Shown here piece by piece: positions 1 to 5,059 of a stretch of 8,599 nt of DNA (position 1 is its first letter; each line of letters begins with the position of its first letter). The notes beneath the pieces are model-generated. The model saw only the letters and a program-made list of their open reading frames with translations, made no database searches and was not told the DNA's origin. Source of the DNA: an uncultured Lachnospiraceae bacterium (lineage in GTDB: Bacteria > Bacillota > Clostridia > Lachnospirales > Lachnospiraceae); NCBI GenBank assembly GCA_937891165.1, contig CALAEX010000169.1, forward strand, positions 1-8,599. Reading direction: 5' to 3'. The position numbers were made by a program, and so were the translations under genes.

Positions 1-1
1 T

Positions 2-57
2 TAAGAGATTAAGAGATTAAGAGATTAAGAGATTAAGAGATTAAGAGATTAAGAGGT
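2..57. repeat. 8-bp tandem repeat (TAAGAGAT) upstream of the antitoxin gene
   Basis: Six perfect copies of TAAGAGAT are followed by a seventh, TAAGAGGT, and a partial TAAG that runs up to the start codon at 63. The window opens inside the array, so the true copy number is unknown. The unit contains TAA and is not a multiple of three, so the array is unlikely to be coding. It occupies the leader of the yefM-like gene, and the last, variant copy supplies that gene's ribosome binding site. Short perfect repeats of this kind can change copy number by slipped-strand mispairing. An effect on expression is inference. Confidence 0.95.
51..56 (+). promoter_or_regulatory. Ribosome binding site formed by the last repeat unit
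   Basis: AAGAGG lies 6 bases before the ATG at 63. It differs by one base (A to G at 56) from the AAGAGA present in every other copy of the tandem repeat. The Shine-Dalgarno site therefore seems to have arisen by a point change in a repeat unit. Confidence 0.7.
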
Positions 58-62
58 TAAGT

Positions 63-311
63 ATGTCAACGATTAATATTACAAATGCAAGAAAGGACCT
101 ATATAATCTGGTAGATGCTGTTAATTTGTATCATGAGCCAACTTTAATTGTTGGTAAGCGTGCAAATGCAGTTCTTATTTCAGAAAGTGATTGGAATGCT
201 ATTCAAGAAACTCTTTATTTGAACTCTATTCCAGGCATGACAAAATCAATTATAGAAGGAGTTAATGAGTCATTAGATGATTGCATTCCAGAAGATATGG
301 TGGAATGGTAA
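63..311 (+). CDS. YefM/Phd-family antitoxin
   Basis: This 82-residue protein is the probable antitoxin of the toxin gene that follows. Its N-terminal part (about residues 1-50) fits the Phd/YefM DNA-binding fold: an ITNARKDLYNLVDAV start, then a loop with HEPTLIVGKRANAVLISESDWN, here reported only as the segments HEPTLIVGKR and NAVLISESDWN. The C-terminal tail (about 55-82) is acidic and matches the toxin-wrapping segment of the family. It includes IQETLYLNSIPGM, close in pattern to the E. coli YefM stretch before its toxin-binding tail. Antitoxins of this family neutralise their RNase partner and repress their own operon. No promoter is visible, because the window starts inside the leader repeat. 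The stop codon overlaps the next start as TAATG, which indicates translational coupling. Family assignment is confident. The exact subtype is read from motif memory. Confidence 0.9.
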   Translation: MSTINITNARKDLYNLVDAVNLYHEPTLIVGKRANAVLISESDWNAIQETLYLNSIPGMTKSIIEGVNESLDDCIPEDMVEW

Positions 312-610
312 TGTATAAAATTGTATTTACAAAGCAAGCATTAAAAGATTTGGATAATCTTAAGAAGAGTGGTTTATTATCAAAGGCAAAAGTATTAGTA
401 GATGTTATAAGAGAAAATCCATATCAAAATCCTCCAAGATATGAAAAGTTGGTAGGAAATTTACAAGGAACATTTTCTAGACGAATTAATATTCAACATC
501 GTTTGGTATATCAGGTATATGAAGAAAAATTTGTGGAAAATGAAGTGAACTATGATGGTACAATAAAGATAATTCGTATGTGGACACACTATGAAGGATT
601 AAATGGATAA
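311..610 (+). CDS. YoeB/Txe-family ribosome-dependent mRNA endonuclease toxin
   Basis: This 99-residue RelE-fold toxin of the YoeB/Txe type would cleave mRNA in the ribosomal A site. The catalytic set known from E. coli YoeB (Glu46, Arg65, His83, Tyr84) has matching residues here: Glu45 in YEKL, Arg64 in HRLVY, and His93-Tyr94 near the C-terminus. The FSRRINIQHRLVYQV block is the family hallmark. It is about 15 residues longer than E. coli YoeB, mostly from an insertion (about residues 71-84) in the last beta-hairpin. I chose the ATG at 311 because it overlaps the antitoxin stop (TAATG) and has GGTGGA 6 bases upstream. In-frame TTG 281 and ATG 305 would add residues outside the fold. All catalytic residues are present, so the toxin looks active. 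Confidence 0.9.
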   Translation: MYKIVFTKQALKDLDNLKKSGLLSKAKVLVDVIRENPYQNPPRYEKLVGNLQGTFSRRINIQHRLVYQVYEEKFVENEVNYDGTIKIIRMWTHYEGLNG

Positions 611-655
611 GTATTAAATAATTTTGTATAGGGAAAGTAATAGTATATTAGAACT

Positions 656-693
656 AACAGGCAGGATATAGGAATTTATTCTGTCTGTTTTTT
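656..693 (+). terminator. Intrinsic terminator after the YefM-YoeB-type operon
   Basis: A 13-bp stem (656-668 with 677-689, two G-T pairs) closes an 8-base loop and runs into six Ts (688-693). It lies 46 bases after the toxin stop. It separates the toxin-antitoxin operon from the fic-hsd operon. Confidence 0.85.
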
Positions 694-723
694 ATGTTCA
701 AGTGCAAATGAAGAAATATTATT

Positions 724-755
724 AATTTTATCAAATGTGAAAAAATGATAAAATT
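724..755. promoter_or_regulatory. Perfect 10-bp inverted repeat upstream of the fic promoter (possible operator)
   Basis: AATTTTATCA (724-733) and TGATAAAATT (746-755) are exact inverted copies separated by 12 bases. The right arm ends 7 bases before the -35 hexamer at 763. No T-run follows in either direction, so it is not an obvious terminator. The position suits a regulator site. The downstream fic-like protein carries a winged helix, which makes autoregulation a candidate. That link is inference. Confidence 0.5.
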
Positions 756-762
756 GAAAACA

Positions 763-791
763 TTGACGAGATAAACAAATTATGGTATAAT
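763..791 (+). promoter_or_regulatory. Promoter of the fic-hsdM operon (extended -10)
   Basis: TTGACG (763-768), a 17-base spacer and TATAAT (786-791) form a near-consensus sigma-A promoter, with an extended -10 TG at 783-784. Transcription would start near 798, giving a leader of about 25 bases before the ATG at 824. Confidence 0.88.
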
Positions 792-823
792 TTAACAAAA
801 TATTTACTTATATGAGGGAATAA

Positions 824-1885
824 ATGCGTGAAATAAACTATAAAGAAAGATATAAAGAATTACTTACACCAGAAATAGTTTCTCTGCTTACCAAAATTCA
901 TGAATTTAAAGGGGAACAAGCCTTATTTATTGAAGCTCATATAGATGAATTAGAGCATCTGACAGAGTCTTCTTGTATTCAAAATATAGAGGCATTTAGT
1001 CAAATGGAGGAAATAGTGATATCAGATGAGCGTTTAAAATTACTTGCATTAGATAAGACAATGCCAAAGAATCAAAAGGAGTTTGAAATAGCAGGGTATA
1101 GAGAAGTTTTAAATATGATTTATAGTAGTTATGAGCATATTTTGATAAAACCATCCGTTATTTTGCAATTTCATAGAGATTTATATAAATTTAATTCTGT
1201 TGTTATAGGTGGAAAGTATAGGTCGATGGATAGTGTTATAAAAGAAGCTTTTTGTGAAATTTTAGAAAATCAATCTGTAGATATGTCATTTTTTGAAATA
1301 TCAGAAATGATAGAAGAACTATGTCATGGGTTTGAAGAAAGTCTTAAAGATGAAATAGTAGATCCATTATTGATTATTCCTATGTTTATATTGGATTTTT
1401 TGTGTATATGTCCATTTAGTGATGGTAATGGTAGAATGAGTAGATTATTAACTTTACTATTATTGTATCGTTCAGGATATATGGTAGGGAAATATGTTAG
1501 TAGAGAAAAATTGATAGAAAGTTCTAAAGATAATTATTATGAGGTATTACAGCAAAGTTCAAAATTGTGGCAAGAAGGGAAAAATAATTATGAACCTTTT
1601 GTAAGATATATGTTAAATATCATTGCAAGTGCATATCAGCAATTTTATGATAGGGCAAATTTTTTAATAATGAATGATTTATCAAAGCCAGAGAAAGTAA
1701 GGGAAGTTATTAAAGAAACAAAAGGTACTATTACAAAGACTGAGATTATGAAAAAATGTCCCAATATTAGTCAAGTGACAGTGCAACGGGCATTGGCTGA
1801 GTTACTTGCGAATGGTGAGATTATAAAGATTGGTGGCGGAAGATATACAAAATATACATGGAATTGGTCGAAGGGAGATAATTAG
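824..1885 (+). CDS. Fic-fold protein with C-terminal winged helix; catalytic His replaced by Cys
   Basis: This 353-residue protein has the Fic-domain layout: an N-terminal helical region (about 1-100), the Fic core (about 105-240) with HRDLY at 117-121 and the flap IGGKYRSMDSVI (128-139), and a C-terminal winged helix (about 290-350, KTEIMKKCPNISQVTVQRAL). Fic enzymes usually transfer AMP to target hydroxyls, using the His of HPFxxGNGRxxR. Here the motif reads CPFSDGNGRMSR (196-207), so Cys196 replaces that His while the anion-binding Gly, Asn and both Arg residues remain. The usual inhibitory motif (S/T)xxxE(G/N) appears degenerate around Glu62. The protein is full length without frameshift, so it looks maintained. 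GAGGG lies 5 bases before the ATG. It is first in the operon and abuts hsdM. A regulatory or binding role is inference. Confidence 0.85.
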   Translation: MREINYKERYKELLTPEIVSLLTKIHEFKGEQALFIEAHIDELEHLTESSCIQNIEAFSQMEEIVISDERLKLLALDKTMPKNQKEFEIAGYREVLNMIYSSYEHILIKPSVILQFHRDLYKFNSVVIGGKYRSMDSVIKEAFCEILENQSVDMSFFEISEMIEELCHGFEESLKDEIVDPLLIIPMFILDFLCICPFSDGNGRMSRLLTLLLLYRSGYMVGKYVSREKLIESSKDNYYEVLQQSSKLWQEGKNNYEPFVRYMLNIIASAYQQFYDRANFLIMNDLSKPEKVREVIKETKGTITKTEIMKKCPNISQVTVQRALAELLANGEIIKIGGGRYTKYTWNWSKGDN

Positions 1886-3388
1886 ATGATTACAGGTGAA
1901 TTAAAAAATAAAATTGATAGTATGTGGGATGTATTTGCAGCAGGAGGATTAGTCAATCCATTAGAAGTAATTGAACAAGTTACTTATTTAATGTTTATTC
2001 ATGATTTAGATGATGCAGATAATATTCGAGCAAAAGAAAGTGCAATACTTGGACTTCCATATAAGAGTATATTTGCGAATGAAATATGTATTGGAGATAG
2101 AACAATAGAAGGCTCACAGTTAAAGTGGTCAGTATTTCATGATTTTCCTGCAACACGAATGTATTCCATCATGCAAGAGTGGGTATTTCCTTTTATTAAA
2201 AATCTTCATGGAGATAAAAATAGTGCTTATTCTAAATATATGGATGATGCTATTTTTAAATTGCCTACACCATTATTACTTTCTAAAGTAGTAGATGCAT
2301 TAGATGAAATTTATCATTTAATGGCAGAAGTAAAGGATATTGATATTAGAGGAGATGTTTATGAATATTTACTTTCTAAGATTGCTCAGTCAGGAAGAAA
2401 TGGACAATTTAGAACACCTCGTCATATTATTCGTATGATGGTAGAATTGATGCAACCAAAACCAGAGGACACTATTTGTGACCCAGCGTGTGGCACATCC
2501 GGATTTCTTGTAACAGCAGGAGAGTATTTAAAAGAAAAATATAAAAAAGAAATTTTCTTTGATAAACAGAAAAAAGAACATTATATGAATCATATGTTTT
2601 ATGGATTCGATATGGATAGGACAATGCTTCGTATCGGTGCAATGAATATGATGACACATGGTGTGGAAAGCCCATTTATTGAGTACAGAGATAGCTTATC
2701 CGACCAAAATCAAGATAGAGAAAAATATTCTTTGATTCTTGCAAATCCACCATTTAAAGGAAGTTTAGATGCAGATACTGTATCAGCAGATTTGTTAAAA
2801 GTGTGTAAAACGAAAAAAACAGAATTATTATTTTTAGCTGTATTTGTACGTATGCTTAAAGTAGGTGGAAGATGTGCTTGTATTGTTCCAGATGGAGTTT
2901 TATTTGGTTCATCGACAGCACATAAAGCAATTCGTAAAGAATTAGTAGAAGAAAATCGTTTAGAAGCGGTGATATCTATGCCATCTGGTGTATTTAAGCC
3001 ATATGCAGGAGTATCCACAGGAATTTTAATTTTTACAAAAACAGGACATGGTGGAACAGATAACGTATGGTTTTATGATATGATAGCAGATGGATTTAGC
3101 CTTGATGATAAAAGAACACCAATAGCAGAAAATGATATTACGGATATTATTGAACGATTCCATAACTTAGATGGAGAAATAGATAGAAAAAGAACGGATA
3201 AATCATTTTTTGTTCCAAAAGAAGAAATCGTAGCAAATGATTATGATTTGTCGATTAATAAATATAAACAGGTAGAATATGTAGCAGTAAAATATCCACC
3301 AACAAGTGAAATAATGGCTAATATTGAAGCTATTGAGATGGAAATAGCAAAAGAAATGGCAGAATTAAAGAAATTATTAGAAAAATAG
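1886..3388 (+). CDS. hsdM: Type I restriction-modification DNA adenine methyltransferase subunit HsdM
   Basis: This is the 500-residue modification subunit. With HsdS it forms the M2S methyltransferase that N6-methylates adenine using S-adenosylmethionine, and it is also part of the R2M2S nuclease. It has an N-terminal helical HsdM_N region (about 1-140), then FRTPRHIIRMMVEL leading into the SAM-binding motif DPACGTSG (199-206). The catalytic motif NPPF is at 287-290, and the typical ANDYDLSINKY segment lies near the C-terminus. Length is normal for the family and all key motifs are intact. The ATG follows the fic stop TAG with no gap. AAGGGAG at 1871-1877 inside the end of fic acts as ribosome binding site, so translation is probably coupled. 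The hsdS gene starts 477 bases later, an unusually large gap for an hsdM-hsdS pair, and it is filled by the convergent cassette. Confidence 0.96.
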   Translation: MITGELKNKIDSMWDVFAAGGLVNPLEVIEQVTYLMFIHDLDDADNIRAKESAILGLPYKSIFANEICIGDRTIEGSQLKWSVFHDFPATRMYSIMQEWVFPFIKNLHGDKNSAYSKYMDDAIFKLPTPLLLSKVVDALDEIYHLMAEVKDIDIRGDVYEYLLSKIAQSGRNGQFRTPRHIIRMMVELMQPKPEDTICDPACGTSGFLVTAGEYLKEKYKKEIFFDKQKKEHYMNHMFYGFDMDRTMLRIGAMNMMTHGVESPFIEYRDSLSDQNQDREKYSLILANPPFKGSLDADTVSADLLKVCKTKKTELLFLAVFVRMLKVGGRCACIVPDGVLFGSSTAHKAIRKELVEENRLEAVISMPSGVFKPYAGVSTGILIFTKTGHGGTDNVWFYDMIADGFSLDDKRTPIAENDITDIIERFHNLDGEIDRKRTDKSFFVPKEEIVANDYDLSINKYKQVEYVAVKYPPTSEIMANIEAIEMEIAKEMAELKKLLEK

Positions 3389-3397
3389 TGATTAAAA

Positions 3398-3419
3398 TAA
3401 ATTGAGATTTGTCAATTTA
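3398..3419. repeat. 8-bp inverted repeat just after hsdM
   Basis: TAAATTGA (3398-3405) and TCAATTTA (3412-3419) pair perfectly around a 6-base loop, 10 bases after the hsdM stop. No T-run follows on the plus strand, so it is a poor terminator candidate. It could stabilise or mark the 3' end of the hsdM message. Confidence 0.35.
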
Positions 3420-3444
3420 GGAAGAAAAAAAATAGAATAATTGT

Positions 3445-3473
3445 TTGACATAGAATAAAAGCGGTGTTATTAT
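3445..3473 (+). promoter_or_regulatory. Promoter for the plus-strand antitoxin RNA
   Basis: A consensus TTGACA (3445-3450), a 17-base spacer and TATTAT (3468-3473) predict a start near 3480. TATAAT at 3471-3476 is an alternative with a 20-base spacer. An 8-bp direct repeat TAGAATAA (3433-3440 and 3451-3458) flanks the -35 element. The promoter fires toward the small minus-strand peptide gene. Confidence 0.75.
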
Positions 3474-3479
3474 AATAAT

Positions 3480-3572
3480 AGAAAAAGGTGCTACCGATGA
3501 CGGTTCGCCTGATTGTTGATTGTATTATAAGAATAACCGCTCAAGTTTCAGGGGCTTGGGGCGGTTATTTTT
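3480..3572 (+). ncRNA. Putative RNA antitoxin of a type I toxin-antitoxin cassette
   Basis: The plus-strand promoter and the terminator hairpin define a transcript of roughly 90 bases. It converges on the toxin message and overlaps its 3' end, including the stop codon and shared hairpin. Near its 5' end it carries GGTGCTACC (3487-3495) and CGGTTCGC (3501-3508), which also occur in the toxin leader. Each box is nearly self-complementary, so the two RNAs could pair there as well as at the 3' overlap. This layout recalls the par/Fst system, in which convergent RNAs share a terminator and interact through short repeats. Boundaries and function are inferred. A 35-codon frame starting at ATG 3497 runs through the terminator and is considered fortuitous. 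Confidence 0.6.
3532..3572. terminator. Shared convergent terminator of the toxin and antitoxin RNAs
   Basis: AATAACCGC (3532-3540) pairs perfectly with GCGGTTATT (3561-3569), with further pairing inside. On the plus strand the stem ends in five Ts (3568-3572), a good intrinsic terminator. On the minus strand it follows directly after the peptide stop codon (3565-3567 lies in the stem), with a weaker T-rich tail. It also lies between hsdM and hsdS on the plus strand and could stop read-through from hsdM. Confidence 0.8.
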
Positions 3573-3666
3573 GCGTCTTGGAACTATGCTGTCCATGCAT
3601 ATAACCAAGACTATAGAAAGTTGCACAAAGTGCAATTACTGCAATCAGGTCACTAATGGTAAGCAT
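3565..3666 (-). CDS. 33-residue membrane peptide, probable type I (holin-like/Fst-like) toxin
   Basis: A short minus-strand gene encodes a 33-residue peptide. It begins MLTISDLIAVIALC, continues as one hydrophobic helix (about residues 4-22) and ends in a polar, basic tail SSKTQK. One membrane helix plus a charged tail is the form of small type I toxins such as Fst, TxpA and holin-like peptides, which act at the membrane. The start at 3666 is fixed by a perfect AAAGGAGG 9 bases upstream. A promoter (3800-3828, minus), a structured leader of about 127 bases, a convergent RNA gene and a terminator at the stop codon complete the cassette. The coding sequence contains a TTGCAC/GTGCAA hairpin (3621-3635). 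GC is higher than in the flanking hsd genes. I do not recognise a named family with certainty, and toxicity is inferred from form and context. Confidence 0.72.
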   Translation of the reverse strand: MLTISDLIAVIALCATFYSLGYMHGQHSSKTQK

Positions 3667-3793
3667 AAGTAGAGTCCTCCTTTCCAAGATTTCTCCAAAG
3701 AGATGAATCTATGTAATCGGAGCTATGAACTCTCCGCAAAAAGCGAACCGCCAATCACACGTCAATGTGAGGTAGCACCATAGGCAAAAGCCT
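3667..3793 (-). promoter_or_regulatory. Structured leader of the small peptide message
   Basis: The predicted leader is about 127 bases, long for a 33-codon gene. In order it holds: a 5' hairpin AGGC-TTTT-GCCT (3782-3793), the GGTGCTACC box, the TCACA/TGTGA hairpin, the GGCGGTTCGC box, a CGC-TTTTT-GCG element, and a CGGAG/CTCCG stem (3718-3722 with 3732-3736). The CTCC in that last stem could also pair with GGAGG of the ribosome binding site. Folding was judged by eye. Confidence 0.55.
3676..3683 (-). promoter_or_regulatory. Perfect ribosome binding site of the small peptide
   Basis: AAAGGAGG on the minus strand matches the 16S rRNA tail completely and lies 9 bases before the ATG at 3666. 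It is among the strongest such sites in the window and decides this start. Strong sites of this kind in type I toxins are normally masked by leader structure or antisense RNA. Confidence 0.85.
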
Positions 3794-3799
3794 GATTTT

Positions 3800-3828
3800 A
3801 TTGTATCAAACATGAATTATTCTTGCAA
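3800..3828 (-). promoter_or_regulatory. Promoter of the small peptide message (extended -10)
   Basis: Read on the minus strand: TTGCAA (3828-3823), a 17-base spacer and TACAAT (3805-3800), with an extended TG just upstream of the -10. The predicted start is near 3793. It points away from hsdS, whose start codon is 38 bases beyond the -35. Confidence 0.75.
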
Positions 3829-3865
3829 GTAGAATTTTAATAGATTATTTGTAGGAGAAGATGAG

Positions 3866-5035
3866 ATGGATAGAATTGATAATTATTCTGAACAAATTAG
3901 AGGTGTATCTTATAAACCAGAGGATATAGTGAATGTTTTAGATGATACTTCTGTTATGTTGTTAAGAGCCAATAATATTCAAGAAGGTCAAATAAATTTT
4001 GATAATGTGATATATATTAAAAAAAACAAAGTGGTAGATAAACAAATGTTACAAAAAGGTGATATTTTGATTTGTGCATCTAGTGGAAGTAAGGAGTTGG
4101 TAGGTAAAGCAGCACAGATAAATGATGATATTAACTGTACTTTTGGTGCGTTTTGTAAAGTAATTAGACCAAAGAAAATTCATTATGGTTTTCTGGGAAT
4201 GTATTTTCAAAGTAGCAAATATCGTAGAATCATTTCACAGGCATCAGCAGGTGCTAACATTAATAATATTAAAAATGAAGATATTGATTCTTTAGAACTT
4301 GATGTTCCTGATATTGATAAACAAGAAGAAATTTATACAGTATTATCAAAATTATATAATGTGATATATGCACGAAAAAAAGAGTTATCAGAGTTAGATA
4401 ATATTATGAAAGCCAGATTTGTCGAACTCTTTGGTAGTATGGAAAGTAAAATTCCTATTAGTGAAATGTGCAATGTTACTGGGGGATATTCATTTAAGAG
4501 TGGTGACATATCTAATGATGGTGCGGTAAAGATTTTGCAGATAGGAAATGTGTATTTGGATAATGTGAGTTGGGAAACAACCAATTATTTACCCGAAGGA
4601 TTTGACGAAAAATATTCAAAATTTATGTTGAATGAGGGCGATATTGTTGTTGCTCTAACCCGTCCGATAATCCAATCGTTAGGAAATGTAAAGGCTTGTA
4701 TTGTTCAATCAAGCGATTTGCCTTGCCTTTTAAATCAGCGAGTGGGTAGGATTGTTGCAAAAAAAGAAAAAACAGTTTTCCTTGAGTTTATATATGGTTG
4801 TTTAATGACAGAAGACTTTACAAGATATGTTGAAACTTGCAGTATTGGATGTTCACAACCTAATATAAGCACAAAAGATATTGAGAACTATTTAATTCCA
4901 AATGCTACATACGAAGAACAAAAGGCATATGTGGAATTTAAGAAACAGACCGACAAATCAAAATTTGAAGTTCAAAAAGCTTTAAATGAAACAAAAATTT
5001 TAATGGATGCTTTAATGCAAAAGTATTTTGGATAA
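3866..5035 (+). CDS. hsdS: Type I restriction-modification DNA specificity subunit HsdS
   Basis: This 389-residue protein selects the bipartite DNA target for both methylation and cleavage. It has the two-repeat plan of the family: target-recognition domain 1 (about 1-148, with IRGVSYKP, LLRANNIQEG, KGDILICASSGSKELVGKAA), a central helical spacer (about 150-193, ending FVELFGSM), domain 2 (about 196-340, with GGYSFKSGDI and ILQIGNVY), and a C-terminal helix (about 343-389, ending MDALMQKYFG). The long helices set the spacing between half-sites. AGGAG at 3853-3857 supports ATG 3866, and a stop at 3830 in this frame prevents a longer start. The N-terminus is slightly shorter than usual before RGVSYKP. 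No good plus-strand promoter is seen just upstream. The two recognition domains differ in GC, suggesting a mosaic. The target sequence cannot be read from the protein by eye. Confidence 0.94.
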   Translation: MDRIDNYSEQIRGVSYKPEDIVNVLDDTSVMLLRANNIQEGQINFDNVIYIKKNKVVDKQMLQKGDILICASSGSKELVGKAAQINDDINCTFGAFCKVIRPKKIHYGFLGMYFQSSKYRRIISQASAGANINNIKNEDIDSLELDVPDIDKQEEIYTVLSKLYNVIYARKKELSELDNIMKARFVELFGSMESKIPISEMCNVTGGYSFKSGDISNDGAVKILQIGNVYLDNVSWETTNYLPEGFDEKYSKFMLNEGDIVVALTRPIIQSLGNVKACIVQSSDLPCLLNQRVGRIVAKKEKTVFLEFIYGCLMTEDFTRYVETCSIGCSQPNISTKDIENYLIPNATYEEQKAYVEFKKQTDKSKFEVQKALNETKILMDALMQKYFG

Positions 5036-5044
5036 AAATTTTTG

Positions 5045-5051
5045 AAAGGAG
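5045..5051 (+). promoter_or_regulatory. Ribosome binding site that fixes the hsdR start
   Basis: AAAGGAG lies 8 bases before ATG 5060. An in-frame TTG at 5042 is immediately upstream of this site and would place it inside the coding region, so ATG 5060 is the better start. Confidence 0.85.
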
Positions 5052-5059
5052 ATTTTGCT

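Larger units (their letters stand above)
3487..3779. repeat. Mirrored boxes shared by the toxin and antitoxin RNAs
   Basis: GGTGCTACC occurs at 3487-3495 on plus and inverted at 3771-3779. CGGTTCGC occurs at 3501-3508 on plus and inverted at 3743-3750. Both convergent transcripts thus read the same two boxes in the same order near their 5' ends. The boxes are separated by 5 bases in the antitoxin RNA and by 20 in the toxin message, where a small hairpin (TCACA/TGTGA, 3755-3770) fills the space. GCCTGATT also recurs as a direct repeat at 3507-3514 and 3790-3797, which would be true antisense if the toxin transcript starts at 3797 or further upstream. Confidence 0.8.

Noticed and set aside
1..57. 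CRISPR-like array at the left edge.
   Set aside because: The units are only 8 bp and directly adjacent with no spacers, so this is a simple tandem repeat.
281..310. Longer YoeB-type start at TTG 281 or ATG 305.
   Set aside because: These would overlap the antitoxin further and add residues before the family's usual N-terminus. The TAATG overlap at 309-313 with GGTGGA upstream is the typical coupled start.
2472..3018. Two minus-strand open frames (67 and 102 codons) inside hsdM.
   Set aside because: They lie opposite the conserved SAM-binding and NPPF motif regions of hsdM, have no ribosome binding site I can see, and their products look like chance translations.
3497..3604. A 35-codon plus-strand frame starting at ATG 3497 inside the antitoxin RNA, preceded by a weak AAAAAGG.
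   Set aside because: It runs straight through the strong plus-strand terminator (3532-3572), so its message would be cut short. It is also antisense to the much better supported small peptide, whose sequence constraints explain it.
3823..3851. A plus-strand promoter for hsdS using the palindromic TTGCAA at 3823-3828 as -35.
   Set aside because: The hexamer at 17-base spacing is TATTTG (3846-3851), which overlaps the approach to the ribosome binding site and would leave almost no leader. The same TTGCAA fits much better with TACAAT on the minus strand.
4333..4584. Minus-strand open frame of 83 codons inside hsdS.
   Set aside because: It is opposite the conserved central helix and second recognition domain of hsdS, with no promoter or domain signal.
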